Assembly: GCA_905210525.1 (NCBI GenBank)
Contig: CAJLXE010000043.1
Coordinates: 1-10,389 of the forward strand
DNA: 10,389 bases
Direction of reading: 5' to 3'
From: an uncultured Clostridia bacterium
GTDB taxonomy: Bacteria > Bacillota > Clostridia > HGM11327
The first letter of the stretch is position 1, and the number at the start of each line of letters is the position of its first letter. The position numbers and the translations under genes were made by a program. Of this stretch, positions 1 to 9,000 are shown piece after piece. The notes beneath the pieces are model-generated. The model did no database searches. It worked only from the letters and a program-made list of their open reading frames with translations, and was not told the DNA's origin.

Positions 1-17
1 TGTTAAGAAAAGCGGTT

Positions 18-49
18 TTGAGCCTATGCGCAAATCCGCGGTATATAAT
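18..49 (+). promoter_or_regulatory. Possible promoter of the isomerase gene
   Basis: TTGAGC at 18-23 is followed after 18 bases by TATATA at 42-47; an overlapping TATAAT lies at 44-49. This would give a leader of about 25 bases that still contains the ribosome binding site at 64-69. The -35 match is weak and the window starts just upstream, so read-through from an earlier gene cannot be excluded. Confidence 0.35.
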
Positions 50-79
50 AATTTTTTATTGAAAAGGAGATTTGCCGCT

Positions 80-907
80 ATGATGACAAAATTACCTATT
101 GCAATACAGTTGTATTCTGTAAGAGACGATATGGCTGCCGATTTTGAAGGCACACTCAAAAAAATAAAGGCTCTCGGTTACGACGGAGTTGAATTTGCAG
201 GACTTTTCGGCAGAAAACCGGAATACATAAGAGAGCTTCTCAAAGAGATAGGTCTTGAGCCTGTTTCCGCGCACGTATCTTATAACGAAATGATGTCCGA
301 TATTGAGGGCGTTATGTCCGCATACGAAACAATCGGCGTTAAATACATTGCTATTCCGTACATGACGGAAGAATTCAGACCGAACGCACCCAAGTTCGAT
401 GAAGCTATCGAAGGAATGAAGCTCCTCGGCAAGGCTGCCAACGCTCACGGACTTACGCTTCTGTACCACAATCACGATTTTGAATTTGTTAAAATCGGCG
501 ACGAGTACGGCATTGACGTTATGTACGAAAGAGTTCCCACAGATCTGCTCAAAACAGAGCTTGATACGTGCTGGGTAAACGTTGCCGGTGAAAATCCTGC
601 CGCTTTCGTTCTTAAGTATTCTGGCAGAGCACCGGTTGTACACCTTAAGGATTTCTATATGCCCGCAAAGAAGCCCGAAAAAATGTATGCACTAATAGGT
701 ATTGACGACGGTGAAGCCGAGCAGAAAGACGAAGCTGATTCATTCGGTTTCAGACCGGTAGGCTACGGTGCTCAGGATATACCCGCGATAATCGCCGCTT
801 CCGAAAAAGCAGGTGCAAAATGGCTCGTTGTTGAGCAGGACGATCCCAGCATGGGCAAAACGCCTATGGAATGTGCTCAGATGAGCATAGAATATCTTCA
901 CAAGTAA
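80..907 (+). CDS. Sugar phosphate isomerase/epimerase, TIM-barrel (xylose isomerase-like) family
   Basis: This is a cytoplasmic protein of 275 residues, a typical length for the xylose isomerase-like TIM-barrel family (IolE/IolI, tagatose-epimerase relatives). These enzymes isomerise or epimerise sugars, inositols or their phosphates using a divalent metal. Visible family signatures are an early barrel strand ending in VEFAG (Glu about 38), AHVS (His about 65), YHNHDFEF (129-136), ELDTCW (160-165), HLKDF (188-192) and VVEQDDP (250-256). The Glu, Asp, His and Glu in the last four are the expected metal/substrate ligands. I chose the start at 80 because AAGGAG at 64-69 lies about 10 bases upstream; ATG at 83 is also possible. 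The in-frame ATG at 26 has no ribosome binding site and would add 18 non-family residues. The gene stands alone before a terminator. The exact substrate cannot be read from the sequence. Confidence 0.9.
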   Translation: MMTKLPIAIQLYSVRDDMAADFEGTLKKIKALGYDGVEFAGLFGRKPEYIRELLKEIGLEPVSAHVSYNEMMSDIEGVMSAYETIGVKYIAIPYMTEEFRPNAPKFDEAIEGMKLLGKAANAHGLTLLYHNHDFEFVKIGDEYGIDVMYERVPTDLLKTELDTCWVNVAGENPAAFVLKYSGRAPVVHLKDFYMPAKKPEKMYALIGIDDGEAEQKDEADSFGFRPVGYGAQDIPAIIAASEKAGAKWLVVEQDDPSMGKTPMECAQMSIEYLHK

Positions 908-946
908 ATAATTAGTGTAATTATTTTCTTCATAACCTCAGTTTTG

Positions 947-986
947 CTTACGGCATCACGTCAGACGTGATGCCGTAAGTTTTTTA
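947..986 (+). terminator. Rho-independent terminator after the isomerase gene
   Basis: Two perfectly complementary 14-base arms (CTTACGGCATCACG and CGTGATGCCGTAAG) flank a 5-base loop, TCAGA. The hairpin is followed at once by six T residues and then ATTTT. It sits 39 bases after the isomerase stop codon. The minus-strand side of the stem has no T-tract, so it should act on plus-strand transcription only. Confidence 0.93.
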
Positions 987-1032
987 TTTTGCCGGAACAT
1001 CGATAAATACGGTTAATTATGCCGAAAAAATA

Positions 1033-1061
1033 TTGACTCACACACACGAAAGATGTATAAT
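1033..1061 (+). promoter_or_regulatory. Vegetative sigma-70/sigma-A promoter of the DUF6323-DUF6179 operon
   Basis: TTGACT (1033-1038) and a perfect TATAAT (1056-1061) are separated by exactly 17 bases. Transcription should start near 1068, giving a leader of about 40 bases before the ATG at 1109. No operator-like repeat is obvious around it, so expression may be constitutive. Confidence 0.85.
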
Positions 1062-1108
1062 TGAACGTATCGAATCAATCAGGGATAAAAATCGGAGGTT
1101 TTTGAATT

Positions 1109-1600
1109 ATGCCGGATAAAATGACAGCATTGAAGCTTTCACTGATAAACTCTTGTATGTCGGAAGATAAAATTGCGGATAAAATACTCGAATGTAACAA
1201 AAATACCGAACAATACGGTCTTATATTAACCGAACAGCAAGCTCTCGCACTGTCGCGTACCCAGACTGCCGCACTAAAAAAATCGGGTCGCATTGAACTC
1301 GGCAACGGCATAGCGGGCAAGCTTATAGACGCATTTTCGGATTCGCCTTACATATCGGATTCAACATACGAAAATATTCTGCACGAACTTATAAATCTTT
1401 TTTATTATTATAAAAACGAAACATGGGATACCGTTTCGGACAGCGATCTGGTTGATTTTATGAAGAACTCATTCAACGGCTGTTGCAGAGGTTCCGTTGA
1501 ACTGCTCGCCGAGGAAGCGCTTCCGGCTTTGGCATATCATATTCACAGCGGACAAGCATTCAATACATTCCGATTCGACAAGGAGTCACACAATGAATAA
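1109..1600 (+). CDS. DUF6323 family protein (function unknown)
   Basis: This encodes a 163-residue, apparently cytoplasmic, mostly helical protein with no signal peptide or membrane segment. From memory it matches the DUF6323 family found in Clostridia. The features I rely on are QYGLILTEQQALALSR (35-50), a central GRIELGNGIAGKLIDAF block (60-76), SDSPYIS (77-83), the helical LHELINLFYYYKNE (91-104) and LVDFMKNSFNG-C-RGS (114-129). No catalytic motif is visible. The start is supported by GGAGG at 1094-1098, ten bases before the ATG. Its last 8 bases overlap the start of the next gene, which carries its own AAGGAG inside this frame, so the two products are probably made together and may interact. 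I cannot assign a biochemical role. Confidence 0.8.
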   Translation: MPDKMTALKLSLINSCMSEDKIADKILECNKNTEQYGLILTEQQALALSRTQTAALKKSGRIELGNGIAGKLIDAFSDSPYISDSTYENILHELINLFYYYKNETWDTVSDSDLVDFMKNSFNGCCRGSVELLAEEALPALAYHIHSGQAFNTFRFDKESHNE

Positions 1601-2885
1601 TACCGATATATTGCACCCGTCGTTTCCGTTCGTACCCGATGACAGAAATTACTTCTTGTCTCTCACCGAGCAGGCTCGCGAATACGAATTGATAACAGAC
1701 AAGGATATATCCGAAATAAGGGCAGGACTGACCGAAATACTTTCGTCCGAGCTCGCCTTGCTTACAAAAGGAGAAAGCAGCTCGGCGCCTGCCGAAAAAG
1801 CCGAACAGGTTCTGACGTCAATTTTGTTTGTCTGCGGCGTAAGACTGAAAAAATTCGGCAATGCATACAGCCTGGCTTTAGCGTTTTTGAAAAATAACGG
1901 TGTAAAAGCCGTTTACGAAGAAGGATTATGTGAAATAAGCCGAAAAATCCGTTTTTGCCGTCACTTACAAAAAATCATCGCGGCAAAAATGCTCGATACT
2001 CCCAATATATATTACCGTTCAACAATAATTGACGGTATTGACGGATTTTTCAAGCTGTACCGTGCACAATTTTCGGCTCACGAAATACACATAACAGCAG
2101 ATTATCCGATATATACCGGCAGACCGGAGCTTGACGGCATTGAATTTATAGAGCAATACCTCAGGAGCATAGAGGCCGAAAACGCATTCACCGTACTTTT
2201 TGCACCCGACGATATACACCGTTTGCTTTGCGGACTTACTCCTGATTACATACGCTGTCCAATCAATATTTTCGGACCGGTATTGTTATCTTGTCTCGGA
2301 CTTGTAATACTCAAAAGAATACCATTGCATCTTAATCTCACTCAAGACGACGTACAAAAACTGCATACAATATTTCAGCACATGGAAACAGGCGAAATCG
2401 CAGAAATATTAAAACTCGCCCTTAACAAAGCTTCCGTGCAGATAAATATACCGTTGCGGTCAAAAAAGTACGCCGAATCATGCATTGACAAGCTTGCAGC
2501 CGAAATAAGAAGTGCTAAAGACAATCAGACACTCGACAAAGTATTTCTCATACCCGCGTATTTCGAGGAAGAAGAGGAAACGGCAGTCTCATACAAAGGC
2601 CGCATGAGCGATTCGGAATACACATTGCTTTCGGAAAAACTTTCCCAAACGCGCGGAAAAGCAAAAATCAGTCTGATTTTTAACGAAGTTCATTCATTTA
2701 CAGACCTCCTGGATGTGCTTGAAGACACTGACTTCCGCCCGGATGAGCTTGATATGCTCGTGCGCGCATTGCCCGAAAATGTCCTTACGGCTTTACTCCA
2801 AAGATATCCCGATGACGGCTTATGCGAACGCGACAACATAAATGCTCTGTCCGCTGCCCTCAAAAAAGCTACGTTAAAAAGGTGA
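1593..2885 (+). CDS. DUF6179 domain-containing protein (function unknown)
   Basis: This encodes a 430-residue, predominantly alpha-helical protein without a signal peptide. From memory it belongs to the DUF6179 family, regularly found beside DUF6323. The best signatures are LTKGESSSAPAEKAEQVL (57-74, family-like S-S-x-P-x-E-x-A), the YRSTIIDGIDGFFKLYRAQF block (141-160), followed by HEIHITADYPI (163-173), and a C-terminal helical region (about 335-430). A hydrophobic stretch at 224-242 (INIFGPVLLSCLGLVIL) is more likely buried core than a true membrane helix. The start at 1593 is chosen because AAGGAG (1580-1585) lies 7 bases upstream; the same frame stays open to 1497, but those upstream codons overlap the DUF6323 gene and have no ribosome binding site. 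The 8-base overlap implies translational coupling. Function unknown. Confidence 0.78.
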   Translation: MNNTDILHPSFPFVPDDRNYFLSLTEQAREYELITDKDISEIRAGLTEILSSELALLTKGESSSAPAEKAEQVLTSILFVCGVRLKKFGNAYSLALAFLKNNGVKAVYEEGLCEISRKIRFCRHLQKIIAAKMLDTPNIYYRSTIIDGIDGFFKLYRAQFSAHEIHITADYPIYTGRPELDGIEFIEQYLRSIEAENAFTVLFAPDDIHRLLCGLTPDYIRCPINIFGPVLLSCLGLVILKRIPLHLNLTQDDVQKLHTIFQHMETGEIAEILKLALNKASVQINIPLRSKKYAESCIDKLAAEIRSAKDNQTLDKVFLIPAYFEEEEETAVSYKGRMSDSEYTLLSEKLSQTRGKAKISLIFNEVHSFTDLLDVLEDTDFRPDELDMLVRALPENVLTALLQRYPDDGLCERDNINALSAALKKATLKR

Positions 2886-2889
2886 TAAC

Positions 2890-2917
2890 AAGGGGAACTT
2901 TTGTAAAAGTTCCCCTT
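2890..2917. terminator. Perfect 13-bp inverted repeat in the convergent intergenic region
   Basis: AAGGGGAACTTTT and its exact complement AAAAGTTCCCCTT are separated by only GT, so the real loop is TGTA or larger. It starts 5 bases after the DUF6179 stop codon. It reads as a hairpin from either strand and probably terminates plus-strand transcripts, and perhaps minus-strand read-through. Neither side is followed by a proper T-tract, so the terminator role is inferred from position and stem strength. The sequence also resembles a GTTCCCCTT-type repeat I associate with genomes of this group. Confidence 0.6.
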
Positions 2918-2933
2918 GACCCCGAAAACTTTA

Positions 2934-2964
2934 AACATAAACCGCAAGAATTGCGGTTTATGTT
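2934..2964. repeat. Perfect 14-bp inverted repeat (second hairpin of the intergenic region)
   Basis: AACATAAACCGCAA and TTGCGGTTTATGTT flank a 3-base GAA loop. It lies between the 2890-2917 hairpin and the end of the giant gene. It has no T-tract on either side. It could help terminate transcription from the minus-strand gene or protect its 3' end, or simply be part of a dispersed repeat. Confidence 0.65.
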
Positions 2965-2978
2965 GCACTTACGTGGTT

Positions 2979-3017
2979 ACCAATCAGCCGCGCCGATGGT
3001 CGTCGCGTCAGATTGGT
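2979..3017. repeat. Imperfect 14-bp inverted repeat next to the giant-gene stop codon
   Basis: ACCAATCAGCCGCG (2979-2992) pairs with CGCGTCAGATTGGT (3004-3017) with two mismatches around an 11-base loop. It ends 2 bases from the stop codon of the giant gene on the minus strand. It is the third inverted repeat in about 130 bp, which makes this intergenic stretch almost wholly structured. Confidence 0.5.
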
Positions 3018-3019
3018 AT

Positions 3020-6000
3020 TCAGTTTACGCTTCTATCTTTATTATTCATAAGAAGAACTTTGGTAACAGCGTTCATAAACGACCTGAATTTGTTTGTGTC
3101 AATAGTAATCTCGGCCTCGGGCGGAGTGATATCGGCAACGCCTTCAACTTCAATCACGAGATCTCCCGAAACATTGTTGATGCAGTAGAAGCCATTGCTG
3201 CCTTGCTCAATAACAGAACCGTTTACAAGAGCCCTAAATATGCCGGGCACCATTGAATACCCCTCGTCAATTATCAGACTGAACAGATATGTCTGATTGT
3301 GCATTGCCGTCGGCATACCGACAAGTAAGTAGCCGACGCCGGTGGGTTTGGTAACGTTGTAGACCTTATAGGTCATTATAGTAACCATTGTAGAATTTCC
3401 CGCAATATCGGTTGCAACAAGCGTGTGCCGTGCATTGTCCGGAATCAGGGTATATTTCCCGTTTTTGAGCGTAACGGACTTACCGTCAACAGTAAGGGTA
3501 AATTCATTATCGTCGGTTACCGTAAGCTCTTTATCGCCGTAGTATTCTCCGCCGTCCTCAATGCCGCCAAATACCGGCGCTTTGGTATCGGTTTGCTCAA
3601 CAAATCCGCATCCGCAAAGTTTTTCGTGCGTACTTGTCTTCCAAACACAAGAGTGGGTATGCTTGACAACCTCTACATTCCCCGCAATGCTTACACGGCC
3701 GTCAATGATTTCTTCGTTGTTGGTATCTTTGAAAGCAAGGCCTTCGCCAAGACACTCGATGAGTTTCTTTCCGCCAACCGTAATTTCACTGAAGAAGCCG
3801 CCGTAAATGGTAAGTGTACTGCCGGAATTGGCACCGACACTCTTGAAACTGCCGCCGTATATATTCAGCTCGCCCCCCGACTTTGCAATCACAGCTCCGA
3901 AGTTACCGTTTTCTATTTTCAAGCTGCCATCCATATTTACGGTAATCGTACCGGTCACAGTGCCGCCCGTAAGCGTAACCGTACCGTTGGCGTTCAGGTC
4001 AGCTTTCACGTTACAGGATTTCAAAACAAATACAGATCTTCCGGTAACACTGTTTTCAAATGTTGTATCAGTGAAATCTCCTTCGCCCGTGCAATTTACG
4101 GTTCCTTTGAATGTTGTTGAATACGCTATCAGCTTTCCCCCTTTTGCACATATGGTATTTCCGTTAACCGTGCCGCCGATAATCGTAAGCTCTGCGCCAT
4201 TGGCTACATTCACCACGCCGACAGTGTATCCCGTTGCATCAAGTGTAAACGCGCCGCTTCTGATTCTCAGCTTATCGGTTAAATCTGTGAGCAGCCTGAG
4301 TGTACAACCCTTGTTTGCCTCGGTCTGCGCCGCCTGAACGGCATCGGCAACAGATGTGTATCCTGTTATTTTGCCGCCGTTTACAATAACCGCCTCAAGC
4401 GTACAATCACACTGAACACACTTATGCGTATCGTCTTCATATCCGGGATGTCCGCACTCCGAAACGGTTACGGTAAATGTGTCCGAACAGAGAATATAGC
4501 CGTCAAGTTCAACCTTTATACGGTACTGTCCGGAATCCGCCACGGTGAAATTTTTCAGTGAAAACTCGGCAAAAATAATGTCGGTTGCGCTTAATTGACG
4601 TCTTTCCGCTTCCGTTCCGTCCGCTTTTTCAAGTATAATTATAACTGTTTTACCTATTCCCTCTCCGATACATGAAATTCTGATGCGCGTATATTTATCG
4701 TCATCCGATGAGGTAAGATAGAAATTGAGGTCTACGGGTTTACCGTCTGCGGTAATTGCCAACGGTGCTTCAACAACCGTCACACCGTTAATCCAGCAAT
4801 CGGTTCCGGTGCCGATGTTTACATCGCCGTCATTTGCGTATTTGCCTGTACCGAGCATAAATGCATAGCCGTCGGCAAGGTAGTTGAACGGAGAATCCGA
4901 TGTATTATTCGTATAACTGCGAATCTTATTAAAACTGCCGCCGTAAAGCGTGAGGCTGTCTCTGCTGTATGCAACAAGCACACCAAGTTCCGTAAAGTCG
5001 CCGCCCGTTACAATCAGCCGTCCGTCGGCGCGTGCTTCAAGCGCTTCATCCCCCGTTGCGCCCTTTATCTTGCCGCCGCCCACAGAATCCGTAATTGTCA
5101 GATTGCAGCCGTTCATCACGGCCATACCGTAAAGCTCCGTATCGTTCATGGTGAGCGTTTTGCCTGCAAGGTCAAGAGTGTATGTTCCTCCCGCAAAGCA
5201 GATATAACCGTTCTCAAACAGCGAGCCCGCAGCAGTGCCGTCAAGAACAATATTTTTGCACAGCTTAACCGTGCTGCCGTCGTTTTCTTCGGCATATCGG
5301 ATTGCTTCTTCAAGGCTTTCAAAGTTTTTGGAAACGCCGTCCATTTCCACAACCGCAACAAGATCGTATCCGCAATCCGTACAACAGCCGCTTTCATCAA
5401 GCGTATCGTGCGCGCAGGAAACAACTTCAACATTTTTCAGTTCATTTACCTTTGCATCTTCATAGACAATACCCTTATAACGATATTCGGGCGCAAGCAA
5501 ATCCGCACAGGTTAATCCGCCGGATACAATATTTATATAATTAAAACTGCCGCCGTAAAGTTTTGTTTTGTACTTGCCCAACGTTTTTACGAAGAGTTGA
5601 GCACACCGTCCGGAATAAATTTCAAGAGTACCGCTGTAATGAGTAACAGAGTTTATATTGCTCACTCCGTCACCGATAATCAATGTTGAGTTCGGGCTTT
5701 CAAGTGTGACGCTTGCCAAAAATTTACCGGCAGAACCCGTAGATACAACCTTTACCGTACCGGTATAGTTAACATCGATAGAGAATTTGGCACTGTACAG
5801 AGTATGTCCGTTAAGGTCAAGCGTAATGGACGTCCTGCCTGCGAGCGTAATATAGCTTTCAAACGTCCCGATATCCCGGTACGTAACATCACGCAGCATT
5901 GTCACGACAACATTGTTACGTTTATACGCGGTACCGTTGCTGATTGCACTGCTTACCGATGCAAAATATTTGGTAAATCCGTCCGCCGTCAATTTTGCAA

Positions 6001-9000
6001 CCGCATTGATTCCGCAACGACTGCAAGCAAGAGTTTCCTCATCAAAGCTGTGTTCCGGATGTACTTTAATATATACCGTTGTTGTATTGCCTGCCTTATC
6101 AGTAACGACAAGTGTCTGTTCTTTTGAATTTCCTCTGATGCGGAGCCTTCCGCTGTTATCAAGAAATGTCTCATACCCGTTCAGCGTTACTTTGTCTATA
6201 TTCTCTTCGATAACGTTAACATATGTTTCCACACAGAACTCATAATGTTTGCCGTTAACCATACCCTCGATTACCGGCGCGGTTTTATCAATTTCAAAGC
6301 CATCGGTTGATGCATAGCTTATATTGCCTGCCCAGTCTGTCACACGCACATATATCACATACTGCCCCTCATCGGAAAGGGCTATCGGTCCCGTATAATC
6401 CATGAAATCCGATTTTTTCACTTCTTCTTCGGTCAGTGCGGCGTCACTGATCAGGTATCCGATCACAACATCAATTCCGCTGTCGTCCGTTCCGGTGATC
6501 TCGGCTGTAACCGTCTCATTATAGAACAAACCGAACGAAACAGTATTCAGCAGCGACTGCCACCATGTGCGCTCTTTGATTCTGATTTCGCCTGTCGGCA
6601 TAGTTATATCGGGCAGAGTGTCGCCGTACTCGCCATGGCATACAGAACAAACAGCCTTTTCAAAATAGCTTGCCTCTCTGTCGTTTTTGCCGCTATCATG
6701 CGGGCAGTGATAATCACAGTCCGAGCACACGCCGTCCGCAAAGCTATGTTCATGCTGTTTTACCGAGGATTCTTCTTCGCAGCTAAAAATAATTGCCGTA
6801 AAATATTCGTTTTCATTTACAGTCCAATAACCGTCTTCTGTAATATCAATGTACTTGCCGTTTCCGTCGAACAGCATACCGCCCTCTGCAAAGAAATTCT
6901 TTACAGCGTCAAAGTCCTTTTCGGCGCCCATGCAGGCATAGCTGATACCGTTATGAAGAACAGTCGATTTAATTCCAAGAACAGGCATATCCCCGTTACT
7001 TATTTTGAAAACAGAGATTGCACCGTTTAATTCACAGTCCGTTACAGTAAGACTGCCGTTGTACATGATTATCGCATAGGACTGCACGTAGCCGCCGGCT
7101 TCTCCGCCGGTTCCGTTGCCGCCCGTAAGCTTCACGCCGTCAAGCGTCACCGTGCCGCCTTTCTGTATAATGGCATTAGCGGAAGACTTGAATGCCTGTC
7201 CGTCGCCGCTTGCGGAATACGTGTTTTTCAGTTCGCCGTTCTTTATTACAATTTCCGCCATACCGCCGACTTCAAGCAGCCTTTCGGACGTGCTTGCCGT
7301 TACCGCAAAGCCGCCAAGGTCGAATGTAAACTTTCCCGATTCGAGTACAAGTATCTCCGAGTCGCCGCCCAGATCTGTATCACTCAGCAACTTTAATGTT
7401 GAGCCGATGTTTTCGACTGCCGCCGTCCACGCGTCGGTAAAGGATTCATAATTTGTTTTTGTGCCGTCCGCTTTTATCAGCACGGCAACGTAAATCTGCT
7501 GTTCGCACAAAGAACACTTGCCGTTTTCACCGATAATTTCATGGTTGCAGATAAGTCCGCACAAGCATTGGGTTTCACCTTCAATGTTTACTGAGAAGTG
7601 ATGTGAATGCGGTTTTATATTGTAGTTTCCCTTGATGCTCGTAGTATTGCCGGTATAAAACGGTTCAGCCAAATCATCGTCAAAGAAGGAATATCCGTCT
7701 GCAAGCAGATCGCCGACAGTCAGACCTTTCGCGCTGATCTCTATATGCTTGAATGTGCCGCCCGTAAGCTTTGTGTTCGCAGTATTATTGACATACAGGT
7801 TATTGACCGTAATCGTTTGTCCTTGTGCCTCATCTATTATGAGTGTGCCTTTTTTCTCCCCATAGCCGAGTGTCATCATTTTGACCGTACCCGAGCCTTT
7901 AAGCGTTACCGTGCCGTCTATCAGGAAGCTCAGAAAGCCCAGGCAATATCCGTTCAGGTCGATTATGCAGGAGCCTTCCGGAATACACTGATAATCCGAC
8001 ATATCCCTCAACAGGACAATGATATCGCCGTTTGCAAAGTCTGTGTTCTGCAGTTTTTCGATGTACCGTACAGAGCCGTCCTTATCGACTGCTTTCGCCT
8101 CGTACAGCTTACCGCAGTATCTGCACATTCCCATTACGTCGTCAGCATCGGTATGATTGCAGGGAACAACCGAGAATTTGGCAAAATTCGTTGCAGCCTC
8201 AGCTACAATGCCGTATCTCACAAGATCACCCGCCGTACCGGTCAGAATGCCTTCATTGTCACAGAAAGCATATCCGGGTTCAAGCAAATCGGTTATTGTA
8301 ACCTTGCTGCCACCGGAAAATTCGATTGTTTGGTATGTGCCGCCGCTGAGGTTTACATTCTTAAGACTTGCGGTATCGGTAAAATTAAGACTGAGTTTCC
8401 ATACAGAGCCGCCCTTAATCGATACTTCCGAGTCCGCGCTCGTAACATTGATTTTTCCTATAATACCGCAGGTTTCATCCACCGTCAGCGCGCCGCCCGC
8501 GGCTTCCACGGTAAATGAAAAATCAAGCGCACCGCCTGTTAAAATAAGCGAGCTTTTATTTTGAACAATAATGCTTCCAAAACCCGAAATAAGCTTATCG
8601 TTCAGGTCAAGCCTGATATTGTTGTTTCTGTTCAGATACAGGTTATTTTCAATATTAAGGAAGTCCTTCAGCAGCAAAACCGTAACCGTTTCCTCCATAT
8701 TGCTCGGCACGGAATCCAGTGCGGAAGCAAACGATTCAAAGTAATTCATTGTACCGTCTTTATATTCAACCGCCGCCTCAAACTGAACTTTGCAGGCAAA
8801 ACAAACGCCCGAACCAAGGTCTACGCTTCCCTCATGACTGCACATTGCGCCGCACTCGCTGCATTTTCCGTTTACATATTTATGTTCATGACCGGATATT
8901 ACCGTCACATTTTTGAGCGTATATGTATCGGCATCCACAATATTGCCGTTTGCGTCAAAAAATGCGCAACCAACTCCAAGAAGTTTACCGAGCGGAGGAT

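Noticed and set aside
26..79. Longer isomerase start at the ATG at 26
   Set aside because: It has no ribosome binding site and adds 18 residues absent from the family, while AAGGAG is well placed for the ATG at 80.
92..643. Minus-strand open frame of 183 codons inside the isomerase gene
   Set aside because: It lies wholly opposite a well-recognised gene, with no family resemblance and no independent promoter.
2690..3256. Open frames across the convergent intergenic region on both strands (2690-2968 minus, 2822-3256 plus)
   Set aside because: They are translations of inverted repeats and flanking gene ends, with no ribosome binding site and no recognisable protein.
6632..6650. CSVCH in the giant protein as a c-type haem motif (CxxCH)
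   Set aside because: It is a single occurrence within a series of CxxC linkers that mostly lack the His, so a metal- or disulfide-type linker fits better.
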